Assembly: GCF_904849725.1 (NCBI RefSeq)
Contig: NC_058524.1
Span: forward strand, 29,667,001 to 29,731,000
DNA: 64,000 nt
Direction of reading: 5' to 3'
From: Hordeum vulgare subsp. vulgare
Lineage: Eukaryota > Streptophyta > Magnoliopsida > Poales > Poaceae
Part shown: in pieces, positions 1 through 11,017 of the stretch
How positions within the stretch are numbered: position 1 is the stretch's first letter
Layout of the letters: the number at the start of each line of letters is the position of its first letter
Translations under genes and position numbers: made by a program
The notes under the pieces: generated by a model
What the model was told of the DNA's origin: nothing
The model's input: only the letters and a program-made list of their open reading frames with translations
Database searches by the model: none

Positions 1-567
1 AGGACTCGGTTTGGGGGGGAGTCCTTCCCCCCTTTGGCTCGGCCGACCCCCTTGGGGCTCCTTGAGCCCCAAGGCAAGGTCCCCCTCTCCCACCTATATA
101 TACAGAGGTTTTAGGGCTGATTTGAGACGACTTCTCCACGGCAGCCCGACCACATACCTCCACGGTTTTTCCTCTAGATCGCGTTTCTGCTGAGCTCGGG
201 CGGAGCCCTGCTGAGACGAGATCATCACCAACCTCCGGAGCGCCGTCACGCTGCCGGAGAACTCTTCTACATCTCCGTCTCTCTTGCTGGATCAAGAAGG
301 CCGAAATCATCGTCGAGCTGTACGTGTGCTGAACGCGGAGGTGCCGTCCGTTCGGTACTAGATCATGGGACTGATCGCGGGATTGTTCGCGGGGCGGGTC
401 GAGGGACGTGAGGATGTTCCACTACATCAACCGCGTTCACTAACGCTTCTGCTGTACGGTCTACAAGGGTACGTAGTTCACTCATCCCCTCTCGTAGATG
501 GACATCACCATGATAGGTCTTCGTGCGCGTAGGAAAATTTTTGTTTCCCATGCGACGTTCCCCAACA
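1..567 (+). repeat. LTR1, 3' part of the 5' LTR of Copia 1
   Basis: The window opens inside this LTR. It ends in CCAACA at 562-567, followed at once by the primer binding site. Bases 1-190 are almost identical to 7099-7289 in LTR2. Bases beyond about 190 are clearly less like LTR2, which supports a crossover in LTR2. Confidence 0.92.
94..102 (+). promoter_or_regulatory. TATA box of LTR1
   Basis: CTATATATA lies in the LTR, about 470 bp before its end, just after a C-rich stretch. The same box occurs at the matching place in all four BARE-type LTRs of the window. BARE1 LTRs are known to carry functional TATA boxes; activity of this copy is not shown. Confidence 0.6.
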
Positions 568-568
568 G

Positions 569-586
569 TGGCATCATGAGCTAGGT
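569..586 (+). other. Primer binding site of Copia 1
   Basis: TGGCATCATGAGCTAGGT starts two bases after the LTR end. It resembles the initiator-methionine tRNA complement used by plant Copia elements, with a few mismatches. Confidence 0.75.
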
Positions 587-1822
587 TCATGCGTAGATGT
601 CTTCTCGAGTAGAACACAAAAGTTTTTGTGGGCGGTGATGTGCGTTTTGCTGCCCTCCTTAGTCTTTTCTTGATTCCGCGGTATTGTTGGATTGAAGCGG
701 CTTGGACCGACATTACTCGTACGCTTACGAGAGACTGGTTTCATCGCTACGAGTAACCCCGTTGCTCAAAGATGACTGGCAAGTGTCGGTTTCTCCAACT
801 TTAGTTGAATCGGATTTGACCGAGGAGGTCCTTGGATGAGGTTAAATAGCAACTCATATATCTCCGTTGTGGTGTTTGCGTAAGTAAGATGCGATCCTAC
901 TAGATACCCATGGTCACCACGTAAAACATGCAACAACAAAATTAGAGGACGTCTAACTTGTTTTTGCAGGGTATGCTTGTGATGTGATATGGCCAATGAT
1001 GTGATGTGATATATTGGATGTATGAGATGATCATGTTGTAATAGATAATATCGACTTGCACGTTGATGGTACGGCAACCGGCAGGAGCCATAGGGTTGTC
1101 TTTATACTAATGTTTGTGCTTGCAGATGCGTTTACTATTTTGCTAGGATGTAGCTTTAGTAGTAATAGCATGAGTAGCACGACAACCCCGATGGCGACAC
1201 GTTGATGGAGATCATGGTGTGGCGCCGGTGACAAGAAGATCGTGCCGGTGCTTTGGTGATGGAGATCAAGGAGCACGTGATGATGGCCATATCATGTCAC
1301 TTATGAATTGCATGTGATGTTAATCCTTTTATGCACCTTATTTTGCTTAGAACGACGGTAGCATTATGAGGTGATCTCTCACTAAAATTTCAAGACGAAA
1401 TTGTGTTCTCCCCAACTGTGCACCGTTGCTACAGTTCGTCGTTTCGAGACACCACGTAATGATCGGGTGTGATAGACTCAACGTTCACATACAACGGGTG
1501 CAAAACTGTTGCGCACGCGGAACACTCGGGTTAAGCTTGACGAGCCTAGCATGTGCAGACATGGCCTCGGAATACATGAGACCGAAAGGTCGATCATGAA
1601 TCATATAGATGATATGATTAGCATAGGGATGCTTACCACTGAAACTATACTCAACTCACGTGATGATCGGACTTGAGCTAGTGTAAGTGGATCATGAACC
1701 ACTCAAATGACTAGAGAGATGTACTTTTTGAGAGGGAGTTCAGCGTATAATTTGATTAAGTTAAACTCTAATTATCTTGAACATAGTCTAAGTCCACTTT
1801 GAATATATTTGTGTTGTAGATC
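587..1822 (+). other. Untranslated leader of Copia 1
   Basis: This stretch between primer binding site and gag has no long frame. The whole leader from the end of the LTR to the gag start is 1255 bp. The leader of Copia 2 has the same total length once CACTA A is taken out (561 + 694 bp). Confidence 0.8.
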
Positions 1823-2779
1823 ATGGCTCACGCGACAGTCACCCTGAATTTTAATACGTTCCTAGAGAAAGCTAAGTTCAAAGATGATGGAAGCAACTTT
1901 GTAGACTGGGCTCGTAATCTTAAGCTAATCTTACAAGCTGGGAAGAAGGATTATGTCCTTGATGCTGCGCTAGGAGATGAACCACCCGCTACGGCTGATC
2001 AGGATGTTAAGAACGCTTGGTTAGCACGTAAGGAGGACTACTCAGTAGTTCAATGTGCAGTCTTGTATGGCTTAGAACCGGGACTTCAACGTCGCTTTGA
2101 GCATCATGGAGCATTTGAGATGTTCCAAGAGTTGAAGTTTATCTTTCAGAAGAACGCCCGGATCGAGAGGTATGAGACCTCCGATAAATTCTATGCTTGC
2201 AAGATGGAGGAGAACTCGTCTGTCACTGAACATGTGCTCAAAATGTCTGGGTACTCAAACCGTCTAGCTGAGCTGGGGATTGAACTCCCGCAAGAGGCTA
2301 TCACTGACAGAATCCTTCAATCACTGCCGCAAAGCTATAAAGGCTTTGTGTTGAACTACAACATGCAAGGGATGAACAAGTCACCCGACGAGTTGTTTGC
2401 GATGCTGAAAGTCGCAGAGTCTGAACTCCGTAAAGAGCATCAAGTGTTGATGGTGAATAAGACCACTAGTTTCAAGAGAAATGGCAAAGGCAAGAAGGGT
2501 AATTCAAAGAAGAGTGGCAAGTCTGTTGCCAATCCGACGAAGAAACCCAAAGCTGGACCTAAGCCTGAAACAGAGTGTTACTACTGCAAGGGTATGGGTC
2601 ACTCGAAGCGCAATTGCCCCAAGTATCTGGCAGATAAGAAGGCGGCCAAAGAAAAATCAGGTATATTTGATATACATGTTATTGATGTGTACTTAACCGG
2701 CTCTCATAGTAGTGCCTGGGTATTCGATACCGGTTCTGTTGCTCATATTTGTAACTCGAAACAGGAACTACGGAATTGA
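1823..2779 (+). CDS. gag: Copia gag plus N-terminal protease segment
   Basis: The 318-residue frame begins MAHATVTLNFNTF, the usual start of BARE/Angela gag. It encodes the capsid-like gag domain, then a CCHC zinc knuckle (CYYCKGMGHSKRNC, about residue 250) that binds RNA in the particle. The aspartic protease active site follows (VFDTGS, about residue 300) and is intact. The frame ends at a TGA shortly after, where an Arg/Lys-rich continuation into pol is expected, so the stop is a mutation and not the natural end. The start codon was chosen because the parallel copy at 32724 begins identically. Confidence 0.9.
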   Translation: MAHATVTLNFNTFLEKAKFKDDGSNFVDWARNLKLILQAGKKDYVLDAALGDEPPATADQDVKNAWLARKEDYSVVQCAVLYGLEPGLQRRFEHHGAFEMFQELKFIFQKNARIERYETSDKFYACKMEENSSVTEHVLKMSGYSNRLAELGIELPQEAITDRILQSLPQSYKGFVLNYNMQGMNKSPDELFAMLKVAESELRKEHQVLMVNKTTSFKRNGKGKKGNSKKSGKSVANPTKKPKAGPKPETECYYCKGMGHSKRNCPKYLADKKAAKEKSGIFDIHVIDVYLTGSHSSAWVFDTGSVAHICNSKQELRN

Positions 2780-5700
2780 CGAAGGCTGGCGAAAGATGAA
2801 GTGACGATGCGCGTAGGAAATGGTCCCAAGGTTGATGCAATCGCCGTCGGCACAGTTTCACTTCAGTTACCATCAGGATTAGTTATGAACTTAAAATCAT
2901 TGTTATTTAGTGCCTGCGTTGAGCATGAACATTATATCTGGATCTTGTTTATTGCGAGACGGTTACTCTTTTAAGTCAGAGAATAATGGTTGTTCTATTT
3001 CTATGAGTAACATCTTTTATGGTCATGCACCCAATGTGAGAGGATTGTTCATATTGAATCTTGATAGCGATACACACATACATAACATTGAGACCAAAAG
3101 AGTTAGAGTTAACAATGATAGCGCCATATTTTTGTGGCACTGCCGCTTAGGTCATATTGGTGTAAAGCGCATGAAGAAACTCCATGCCGATGGACTTTTG
3201 GAGTCACTTGACATTGATTCACTTGACACGTGCGAACCATGCCTCATGGGCAAGATGACTGAAACTCCGTTCTTCGGAACAATGGAGCGTGCAAGTGACT
3301 TGTTGGAAATCATACATACCAATGTGTGTGGTCCGATGAGCGTAGAGGCACGCGGCGGATATTGTTATTTTCTCACCTTCACTGACGATTTGAGTAGATA
3401 TGGTTATGTCTACTTAATGAAGCACAAGTCTGAAACATTTGAAAAGTTCAAGCAATTTCAGAGTGAAGTTGAAAATCATCGTAACAAGAAGATCAAGCTC
3501 CTACGGTCTGATCGTGGGGGTGAATATCTGAGTTTCGAGTTTGGTGCTCACTTAAGACAATGTGGAATTGTTTCATAGTTGACACCGCCAGGAACACCAC
3601 AGCGTAATGGTGTGTCCGAACGTCGTAATCATACTTTATTAGAGATGGTGCGATCTATGATGTCTCTTACTGATTTGCCGTTATCGTTTTGGGGTTATGC
3701 ATTAGAAACAGCTGCATTCACTTTAAATAGGGCACCATCAAAATCTGTTGAGACGACACCATATGAACTGTGGTATGGCAAAAGGCCAAAGTTGTCGTTT
3801 CTTAAAGTTTGGGGGTGTGATGCTTATGTCAAAAAGCTTCAGCCTGAAAAGCTGGAACCCAAAGCGGAAAAGTGCGTCTTCATAGGTTACCCAAAAGAGA
3901 CAATTGGGTACACCTTCTATCTCAAATCCGAGGGCAAAGTGTTGTTGCTAAAAACAGAGCTTTTCTCGAGAAGGAGTTTCTCTCGAGAGAATTGAGTGGG
4001 AGGAAGATAGAACTTGACGAGGTTGTCGAACCTCTCATCCTTCTGGATGGTGGCGCAAGGCAAGGGGAAACCTCTGTCGTTGCAACGCCGGTTGAGGAGG
4101 AAGTTAATGATGACGATCATGAAACTCCGGTTCAAGTTTCTGTCGAACCACGCAGGTCGACGAGACCACGTGCTGCTCTAGAGTGGTACGGTAATCCTGT
4201 CTTATAAATCATGTTGTTGGACAACAATGAACCTGCAAATTATGAAGAAGCAATGGTGGGCCCAGATTCCAACAAATGGCTAGAAGCCATGAAGTCCGAG
4301 ATAGGATCCATGTATGAGAACAAAGTGTGGACTTTGGAGGTACTGCCTGAGGGCCGCAAGGCTATTCAGAACAAATGGATCTTTAAGAGGAAGACGGACG
4401 CTGACGGCAATGTGACCGTTTATAAAGCTCGACTTGTGGCAAAGGGTTTTTCACAAGTTCAAGGAGTTGACTACGATGAGACATTCTCACCCGTGGCGAT
4501 GCTTATGTCCTTAAGAATCATGTTAGCAATAGCTACATTTTTCGATTATGAAATCTGGCAGATGGATGTCAAAACGGCGTTCCTTAACGGTTTCCTTATG
4601 GAAGAATTGTATATGATGCAACCCGAAGGTTTTGTCGATCCTAAGAATGCTAACAAGGTGTGCAAGCTCCAGCGATCCATTTATGGACTGGTGCAAGCAT
4701 CTCGGAGTTGGAATAAACGCTTTGATGAGGTGATCAAAGCATTTGAGTTTATACAAGTGGTTGGAGAATCTTGTATTTACAAGAAAGTGAGTGGGAGCTC
4801 TGTAGCGTTTCTAATATTATATGTGGATGACATATTGTTGATTGGAAACAACGTGGAGTTTTTTTGCAGAGCATAAAGGATTACTTGAATAAAAGTGTCT
4901 CCATGAAGGACCTAGGAGAAGCTGCTTACATTCTAGGCATTAAGATCTATAGGGATAGATCAAAACACGTGATAGGACTTTCACAAAGCACATACCTTGA
5001 TAAAGTTTTGAAGAGGTTCAAAATGGAACAGTCCAAGAAGGGGTTCTTGCCAGTTTTACAAGGTACGAGATTGAGTAAGACTCAGTGCCCAGCAACTGAT
5101 GAGGATAGAGAGCATATGCGCTCCGTCCCCTATGCTTCAGCCATAGGCTCTATCATGTATGCAATGCTGTGCACTAGACCGGACGTTAGCCTGGCAATAA
5201 GTATGGCAGGTAGGTTCCAGAGTAATCCAGGAGTGGATCACTGGACGGCGGTCAAGAATATCCTGAAGTACCTGAAAAGGACTAAGGAGATGTTTCTCGT
5301 GTATGGAGGTGACGAAGAGCTCGCAGTAAAAGGTTACGTCGATGCAAGCTTTGACACAGATCCGGACGACTCTAAGTCGCAAACCGGATACGTATTTATT
5401 CTTAATGGGGGTGCTGTAAGCTGGTGCAGTTCCAAGCAAAGCGTCGTAGCAGATTCTACATGTGAAGCGGACTACATGGCTGCCTCGGAGGAGGCTAAGG
5501 AGGGTGTCTAGATGAAGCAATTCATGACGGATCTTGGAGTGGTGCCAAGCGCACTGAATCCAATAACCTTGTTTTGTGACAACACGGGTGCCACTGCCTT
5601 AGCAAAGGAACCACGGTTTCACAAGAAGTCCAGACACATCAAACGACGCTTCAACCTCATCCGCGACTACGTCGAAGGGGAGGACGTAAATATATGCAAA

Positions 5701-5780
5701 GTGCACACGGATCTGAATGTAGCAGACCCCGCTGACTAAACCTCTTCCACGGGCAAAACATGATCAACACCAGAACTGTA
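2780..5780 (+). pseudogene. pol: Copia pol: integrase, reverse transcriptase, RNase H (broken)
   Basis: The expected Copia order is visible. The integrase HHCC zinc site lies around 3130-3260, and its core has RSDRGGEY near 3510. The first catalytic Asp, expected in TDVCGP, is Asn here (TNVCGP, about 3320). The reverse transcriptase motif YVDDILLIG is at about 4825, and RNase H lies around 5330-5700 (YVDASFD, then CEADYMA). The frame is broken by a shift near 2900, a TAG at 3576 (expected Tyr), a shift near 3970, TAA at 4207, a shift near 4855 and TAG at 5509 (expected Trp). The copy cannot make full polyprotein. Confidence 0.9.
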
Positions 5781-5845
5781 TGGGTGTTAGATTTATTACA
5801 ATGTAATTCGCATGATGATGTGAGGGCTAGATTATTAACTCTAGC

Positions 5846-5858
5846 GCAAGTGGGAGAC
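5846..5858 (+). other. Polypurine tract of Copia 1
   Basis: GCAAGTGGGAGAC stands directly before the TGTTGG start of LTR2, as expected for the plus-strand primer of a retrotransposon. The same sequence precedes LTR3. Confidence 0.75.
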
Positions 5859-7665
5859 TGTTGGAATTATGCCCTAGAGGCAATAATAAATATAGTTATT
5901 ATTATAATTCCTGTATCAAGATAATCGTTTATTATCCATGCTATAATTGTATTGAATGAAGGCTCATTTACATGTGTGGATACATAGACAAAACACTGTC
6001 CCTAGCAAGCCTCTAGTTGGCTAGCCAGTTTATCAAAGATAGTCAGTGTCTTCTGATTATGAACAAAGTGTTGTTGCTTGATAACTGGATCACGTCATTA
6101 GGAGAATCACGTGATGGACTAGACCCAAACTAATAGACGTAGCATGTTGATCGTGTCATTTTGTTGCTACTATTTTCTGCGTGTCAAGTATTTGTTCCTA
6201 TGACCATGAGATCATATAACTCACTAACACCGGAGGAATACTTTGTGTGTATCAAACGTCGCAACGTAACTGGGTGACTATAAAGATGCTCTACAGGTAT
6301 CTCCGAAGGTGTTCGTTGAGTTAGTATGGATCAAGACTGGGATTTGTCACTCCGTGTGACGGAGAGGTATCTCGGGGCCCACTCCGTAATACAACATCAC
6401 ACACAAGCCTTGCAAGCAATGTGACTTAGTGTAAGTTACGGGATCTTGTATTACGGAACGAGTAAAGAGACTTGCCGGTAAACGAGATTGAAATAGGTAT
6501 GCAGATACTGACGATCGAATCTCGGGCAAGTAACATACCGAAGGACAAAGGGAATAACATACGGGATTATATGAATCCTTGGCACTGAGGTTCAAACGAT
6601 AAGATCTTCGTAGAATATGTAGGATCCAATATGGGCATCCAGGTCCCGCTATTGGATATTGACCGAGGAGTCTCTTGGGTCATGTCTACATAGTTCTCAA
6701 ACCCGCAGGGTCTGCACACTTAAGGTTCAACGTTGTTTTATGCGTATTTGAGTTATATGGTTTGTTACCGAATGTTGTTCGGAGTCCCGGATGAGATCAC
6801 GGATGTCACGAGGGTTTCCGGAATGGTCCGGAAATGAAGATTGATATATAGGATGACCTCATTTGATTACCGGAAGGTTTTCGGACTTACCGGGAATGAC
6901 GAATGGGTTCCGGGAGTTCACCGAGGGGGGGGGGGCAACCCACCCCGGGGAAGCCCATAGGCCTTGAGGGTGGCGCACCAGCCCTTAGTGGGCTGGTGGG
7001 ACAGCCCAAAAGGGCCCTATGCACATTGTAAGAAAAATGAAAGAGAAAAAAAAGGAGGAGGTGGGAAAGGAAAGAAGGACTCCACCCACCAAACCAAGTA
7101 GGACTCGGTTTGGGGGGGAGTCCTTCCCCCCTTTGGCTCGGCCGACCCCCTTGGGGCTCCTTGAGCCCCAAGGCAAGGTCCCCCCCTCTCCCACCTATAT
7201 ATACGGAGGTTTTAGGGCTGATTTGAGACGACTTTTCCACGGCAGCCCGACCACATACCTCCACGGTTTTTCCTCTAGATCGCGTTTCTGCGGAGCTCGG
7301 GCGGAGCCCTGCAGGAGTAGATCCTTCACCACCACCGGAACATCGTCACGCTGGCGAAGAACTCATCTACTTCTCCGTCTTGCTTGCTGGATCGAGAAGG
7401 CCGAGATCATCGTCGAGCTGTACGTGTGCTGAACGCGGAGGTGTGGTCCGTTCGGCACTAGATCGAAGCGGATCGCGGGACGGTTTGTGGGGCGGATCGA
7501 GGGACGTGAGGATGTTCCACTACATCAACCACGTTTCTTAACGCTTCCTGTTGTGCGATCTACAAGGGTACGTAGATTCAAATCTCCTCTCGTAGATGGA
7601 CATCACCATGATAGGTCTTCATGCGCGCAGGAAATTTTTTGTTTCCCATGCGACATTCACCAATA
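5859..7665 (+). repeat. LTR2, shared by Copia 1 and Copia 2, likely recombinant
   Basis: This is a full LTR of 1807 bp from TGTTGG to CCAATA; the last dinucleotide CA has decayed to TA. It has int1 with a polypurine tract on its left and a second primer binding site with a second internal region on its right. Up to about 7289 it follows LTR1. From about 7290 it follows LTR3 at most of the sites where the two differ. A run of 10 G lies near 6926. Confidence 0.92.
7196..7203 (+). promoter_or_regulatory. TATA box of LTR2
   Basis: TATATATA sits at the position equivalent to the box in LTR1. Confidence 0.55.
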
Positions 7666-8226
7666 GTGGCATCATGAGCTAGGTTCATGCGTAGATGTTA
7701 TCTCAAGTAGAACACAAAGGGTTTTGTGGACGGTGATGTTCGATTTGCTGCCCTCCTTAGTATTTTCTTGATTCAGCGGTATTGTTGGATTGAAGCGGCC
7801 CAGACCGACATTATTCGTACGCTTACAAAAGACTGGTTTCATCACTTGACATGCAACCTCGTTGCATAAAGATGACTGGCGGGTGTCGGTTTCTTCAACT
7901 TTAGTTGAATTGGTTTTGACTAAGGCGTTCCTTGGAGAGGTTAAATAGCAATTTGCACATCTCCGTTGTAGTTTTTGCGTAAGTAAGATGCGATCTACTA
8001 GATACCCATAGCAACCACATAAAACATGCAACAACAAATTAGAGGATGCCACTTGTTTTTGCAGGGTATGCTTGTGATATGATATGGCCAATGACGCGAT
8101 GAGATATATTGGATGTATGAGATGATCATGTTGTAATAGTTAATCTCGACTTGCACGTCGATAGTACGACAACCGGCAGTAGCCATATGGTTGTCTTTAA
8201 ACTAACGTTTGTGTTTATAGATGCGT
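7666..8226 (+). other. Primer binding site and first part of the Copia 2 leader
   Basis: TGGCATCATGAGCTAGG at 7667 follows the LTR end. The stretch parallels 568-1130 of Copia 1. It ends at ..GATGCGT where CACTA A begins. Confidence 0.85.
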
Positions 8227-8460
8227 CACTACACCATGTACGAGAATTCCCTACTGACGTTTGTTGGGAAAAGAGGACTTTTGCCGACCCACAGTCTGAC
8301 CAGAAAACTGCTAACAGATTGTGGGTCGGGAAAACTACGAATGGTGACCGACTGTCTGTCGGAAATGCACTAGCATATACCATCGAACTATCTGTTGGGA
8401 ATTCTATTATGGCCCATATCCGATCGGTCGGTAAATAACCCCGACCAACATTCCGACGTT
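8227..8460 (+). repeat. Left subterminal repeats of CACTA A
   Basis: Short motifs such as TGTCGG, GATCGGTCGG and GGGTCGGGAA recur in both orientations. In CACTA elements such arrays bind the accessory transposition protein. Confidence 0.7.
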
Positions 8461-9890
8461 ATGGGCCTTTGGCGTGAACAACCAATTTTTCGCGCCAAAT
8501 AGCCGGCCCAGCCCGCGGTTTTTTTCCAGAAATCACAATAGTCGTTCTCCACGCGAGCCAAATCCCTAGCTTTTTCGTTGCCCACTCCTCCGCCTCCCGT
8601 CAATGTCCATGCCTCCGCTTCCCGTCGATCTCCGCGCCGCCCGCCGCCTGCCACTCGCAGCCGACCGGGTCTCGCCGCCCGCCGCCGACCGGGGCTCGCC
8701 GCCGACGGAGTCGACCCACGCCCCCACCCACGCCGACCGGAGCTTACCATCGATCCCCACTCTATCCCGCCGCCGCCCCGCCATCGTGCTCATCCCCAAC
8801 GTCGTCCTGCCCTCCGGCCGCCGCCCCACGCCTTCCTTCTCCTCTGGCCACCCAACATCGTGCTGCTCTTTCGACCGCTGCCCCATGCCGTCCTTCTCCT
8901 CCAGCCACCCAACGTCGTGCTGCTCCTCCGACCGCCTCCCCAGGCCGTCCTGCTCCTCCGACCTCCGCCCCATGCCGTCTGCCTCTTCACCGTTGTCTCT
9001 ACGCCCTCTGCACCGCCGTCTGCTCTCTCTCCAACTAGTGAGCTTGAGTGAACTCCTGCCTCCCTCCCGCTACTCCACTGCAAAGCTATTGTTAATGTCT
9101 GAAACTATATTAACATGTTCAGAATATGATGTTTGATTGAGTAGTGTGCATACCGTACCTAGGGATGCATGTTCAGTGATCTTACTTGGCTGAAATTCCA
9201 TCCTAGTTTATGGGTGGAAGGCTGTGTTATTTGCCCCGTTTAATTTTCATCACAATACCGAGTTATGTTAGATGGAAATCTAGTGTAGCATCAAGATCTT
9301 GTAACAGGTCAAAAGATTGTGTAGCAGCCAAGTAGCCAAGTAGCCAAGTAAAACATTTGTTCATCTCTGTTGTTTTTATGCAGGTAGCACATAGGATAGT
9401 TGTTAGTAACATTGAGCTGAAGAAGAGAAACTGAATCATATTTTTTGCTACGCCACCTTAGTGCATACGGTGTGTGGAGTGTCCAATTTTGTTTGCTTTT
9501 AGTATAAGAATTCTTGATGTTATCTTAGTGTATTCCTAGCATCTCCCAGCCAATATAGGGCTTGAGCATGAATTGAAGTTTGGCACTAATTTTTATATTG
9601 TCTAATTTGGTTGTTTATTAGGATTCTTTCTCCCAACGACTCAGCTACCAGCAGCTGCACAGCGAGCCCCCTTCCGCGCTTGTCACTGCATCCTTCACTA
9701 CTTGGTGAGTCAACCACATCTTTGATTAGTTTTAGTTATGGTGGTATCTATTTTTACTATGTTTACTACCATTGAATTTGTTCCATGATTCTTCATTCCT
9801 TAAGTAATTCCTTGCATTCTCTGGTTCTGATATTATCCATTCGGGATTTAGTGTTGCTTTGGTAGTAACCAAGTGTGAACCTAACCTACC
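8461..9890 (+). other. GC-rich leader and AT-rich intron-like stretch before TNP2 of A
   Basis: From about 8560 to 9050 the DNA is strongly GC-rich and codes only low-complexity Pro/Arg/Ser strings in several frames. From 9050 to 9890 it is AT-rich without long frames, and includes CCAAGTAG repeats near 9330. I read it as a transcribed leader with an intron; similar GC-rich blocks occur in C and D. No coding function can be supported. Confidence 0.45.
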
Positions 9891-11017
9891 ATGGATAGAA
9901 GTTGGATGGATGCGCCTAGGTATAATGCCACATCTATTTTAATTTTCTTAGATGCTGAAATCATATATAACACACTGCACATTTATGTTTGGATGTAGGC
10001 ATACAAATAAGTACTTACATGGGCTCACCAAATTCCTAGGCTACGCATTTAGTAAATCATCAGTCGAGAATAAAATCTTATGTCCTTGCAAAAACTATGT
10101 GAACTCGTACTAGAGAGAAGAATTTGAAGTCCGTGAGCACCTGGTATGCGAGGGATTTGTAGATGGCTACAAGCAGTGGATATTTCATGGTGAATGCATC
10201 TCTTCTTCTGCCATTCCTCCAAATCTAGATGAGGGCGGCGATAGGGATGAGGACGATGATATATCTGATTTGCTAAGAGACCTTGCTGCTGGTTTAGATA
10301 AAGAGGGAGATATTGAAGATTACTGTGGTTTAGATTAGGATGATTCTTTTCTAGAATCTCTTCACAAACTTGAAGCTGATTCTAAACAGGAGCTATATCC
10401 AGGCTGTAAGAAATTCTCAAAGCTTCGTTTCCTAGTGAGACTTCTTCACACCAAACTGCTTGGAGGACGGTCCGATAGAAGTTTTGATCTGTTGTTAGGT
10501 CTACTAAAAGATGCTTACCCTGAGTCCGCGATACCCAAAAACTCGAATGTAGCCAATAAACTAGTCAAGTGCTTAGGACTTGGGTATGTTAATATCCGTG
10601 CATATGAAAATGACTGCATTCTATTTTGGAAGAACAATGCCAATGCTAATTCATGCCCAGAATGTAAGGCTTCACGATGGAAATCTGAAAGGAAGAGTGC
10701 AGATGGGAAACGTGTCCACAAGGTTCCTAAGAAGGTTATTCGTTACATCCCAATAAAGAAGAGGCTTCAAAGGTTGTTTGTGTGTTCCAGAACTGCGGCT
10801 CTCACAAGATGGCATGGAGAAGAGCGCACAGAAGATGGCTCGATTAGGCATCCTGCAGATTCTCTCCTATGGAAAGACTTTGATGAAAAGAATAAAGATT
10901 TTGCAGGAGACAACAGAAATCTATAGCTTGTAGTATGTGCAGATGATTTTAATCCATTTAGATCCATGAATCTTAGCTATAGCATTTGGCCAGTACTATT
11001 GGTTCCTTATAACTTTC
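9891..11017 (+). pseudogene. TNP2-type CACTA transposase, 5' part (element A)
   Basis: The likely start is ATG at 9891 (MDRSWMDAPR). An intron follows (GT at 9921 to AG near 9998), then the Cys-containing N-terminal association domain (CPCKNYVNS, about 10082). Next comes an acidic linker, and then the TNP2 region with GYVNIRAYENDC at about 10580 and SCPECKASRW near 10650. TNP2 binds and cuts the element ends. Two in-frame TAG codons (near 10110 and 10336) and another at 10924 spoil it. At 11018 the gene is cut by retrotransposon X, within the conserved segment SYSIWPVLLVPYNFL. The gene resumes at 23372 after a loss of roughly 100 codons. Confidence 0.85.

Larger units (their letters stand above)
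1..7665 (+). mobile_element. Copia LTR retrotransposon 1 (BARE/WIS/Angela type), 5' end outside window
   Basis: The order is partial LTR, primer binding site, leader, gag, protease, integrase, reverse transcriptase, RNase H, polypurine tract, LTR. This gene order with integrase before RT is Copia. The LTR start, with ATGCCCTAGAGG and a length near 1.8 kb, is as I remember the BARE1/WIS/Angela group of Triticeae. The gag frame is intact but pol carries stops and frameshifts, so the copy is dead. Its right-hand LTR also serves as the left LTR of the next element. Confidence 0.93.

Noticed and set aside
8578..9136. Overlapping Pro/Ser/Arg-rich frames on both strands
   Set aside because: GC-rich low-complexity DNA is open in many frames. 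There is no domain and no consistent frame, so it is treated as leader of CACTA A.
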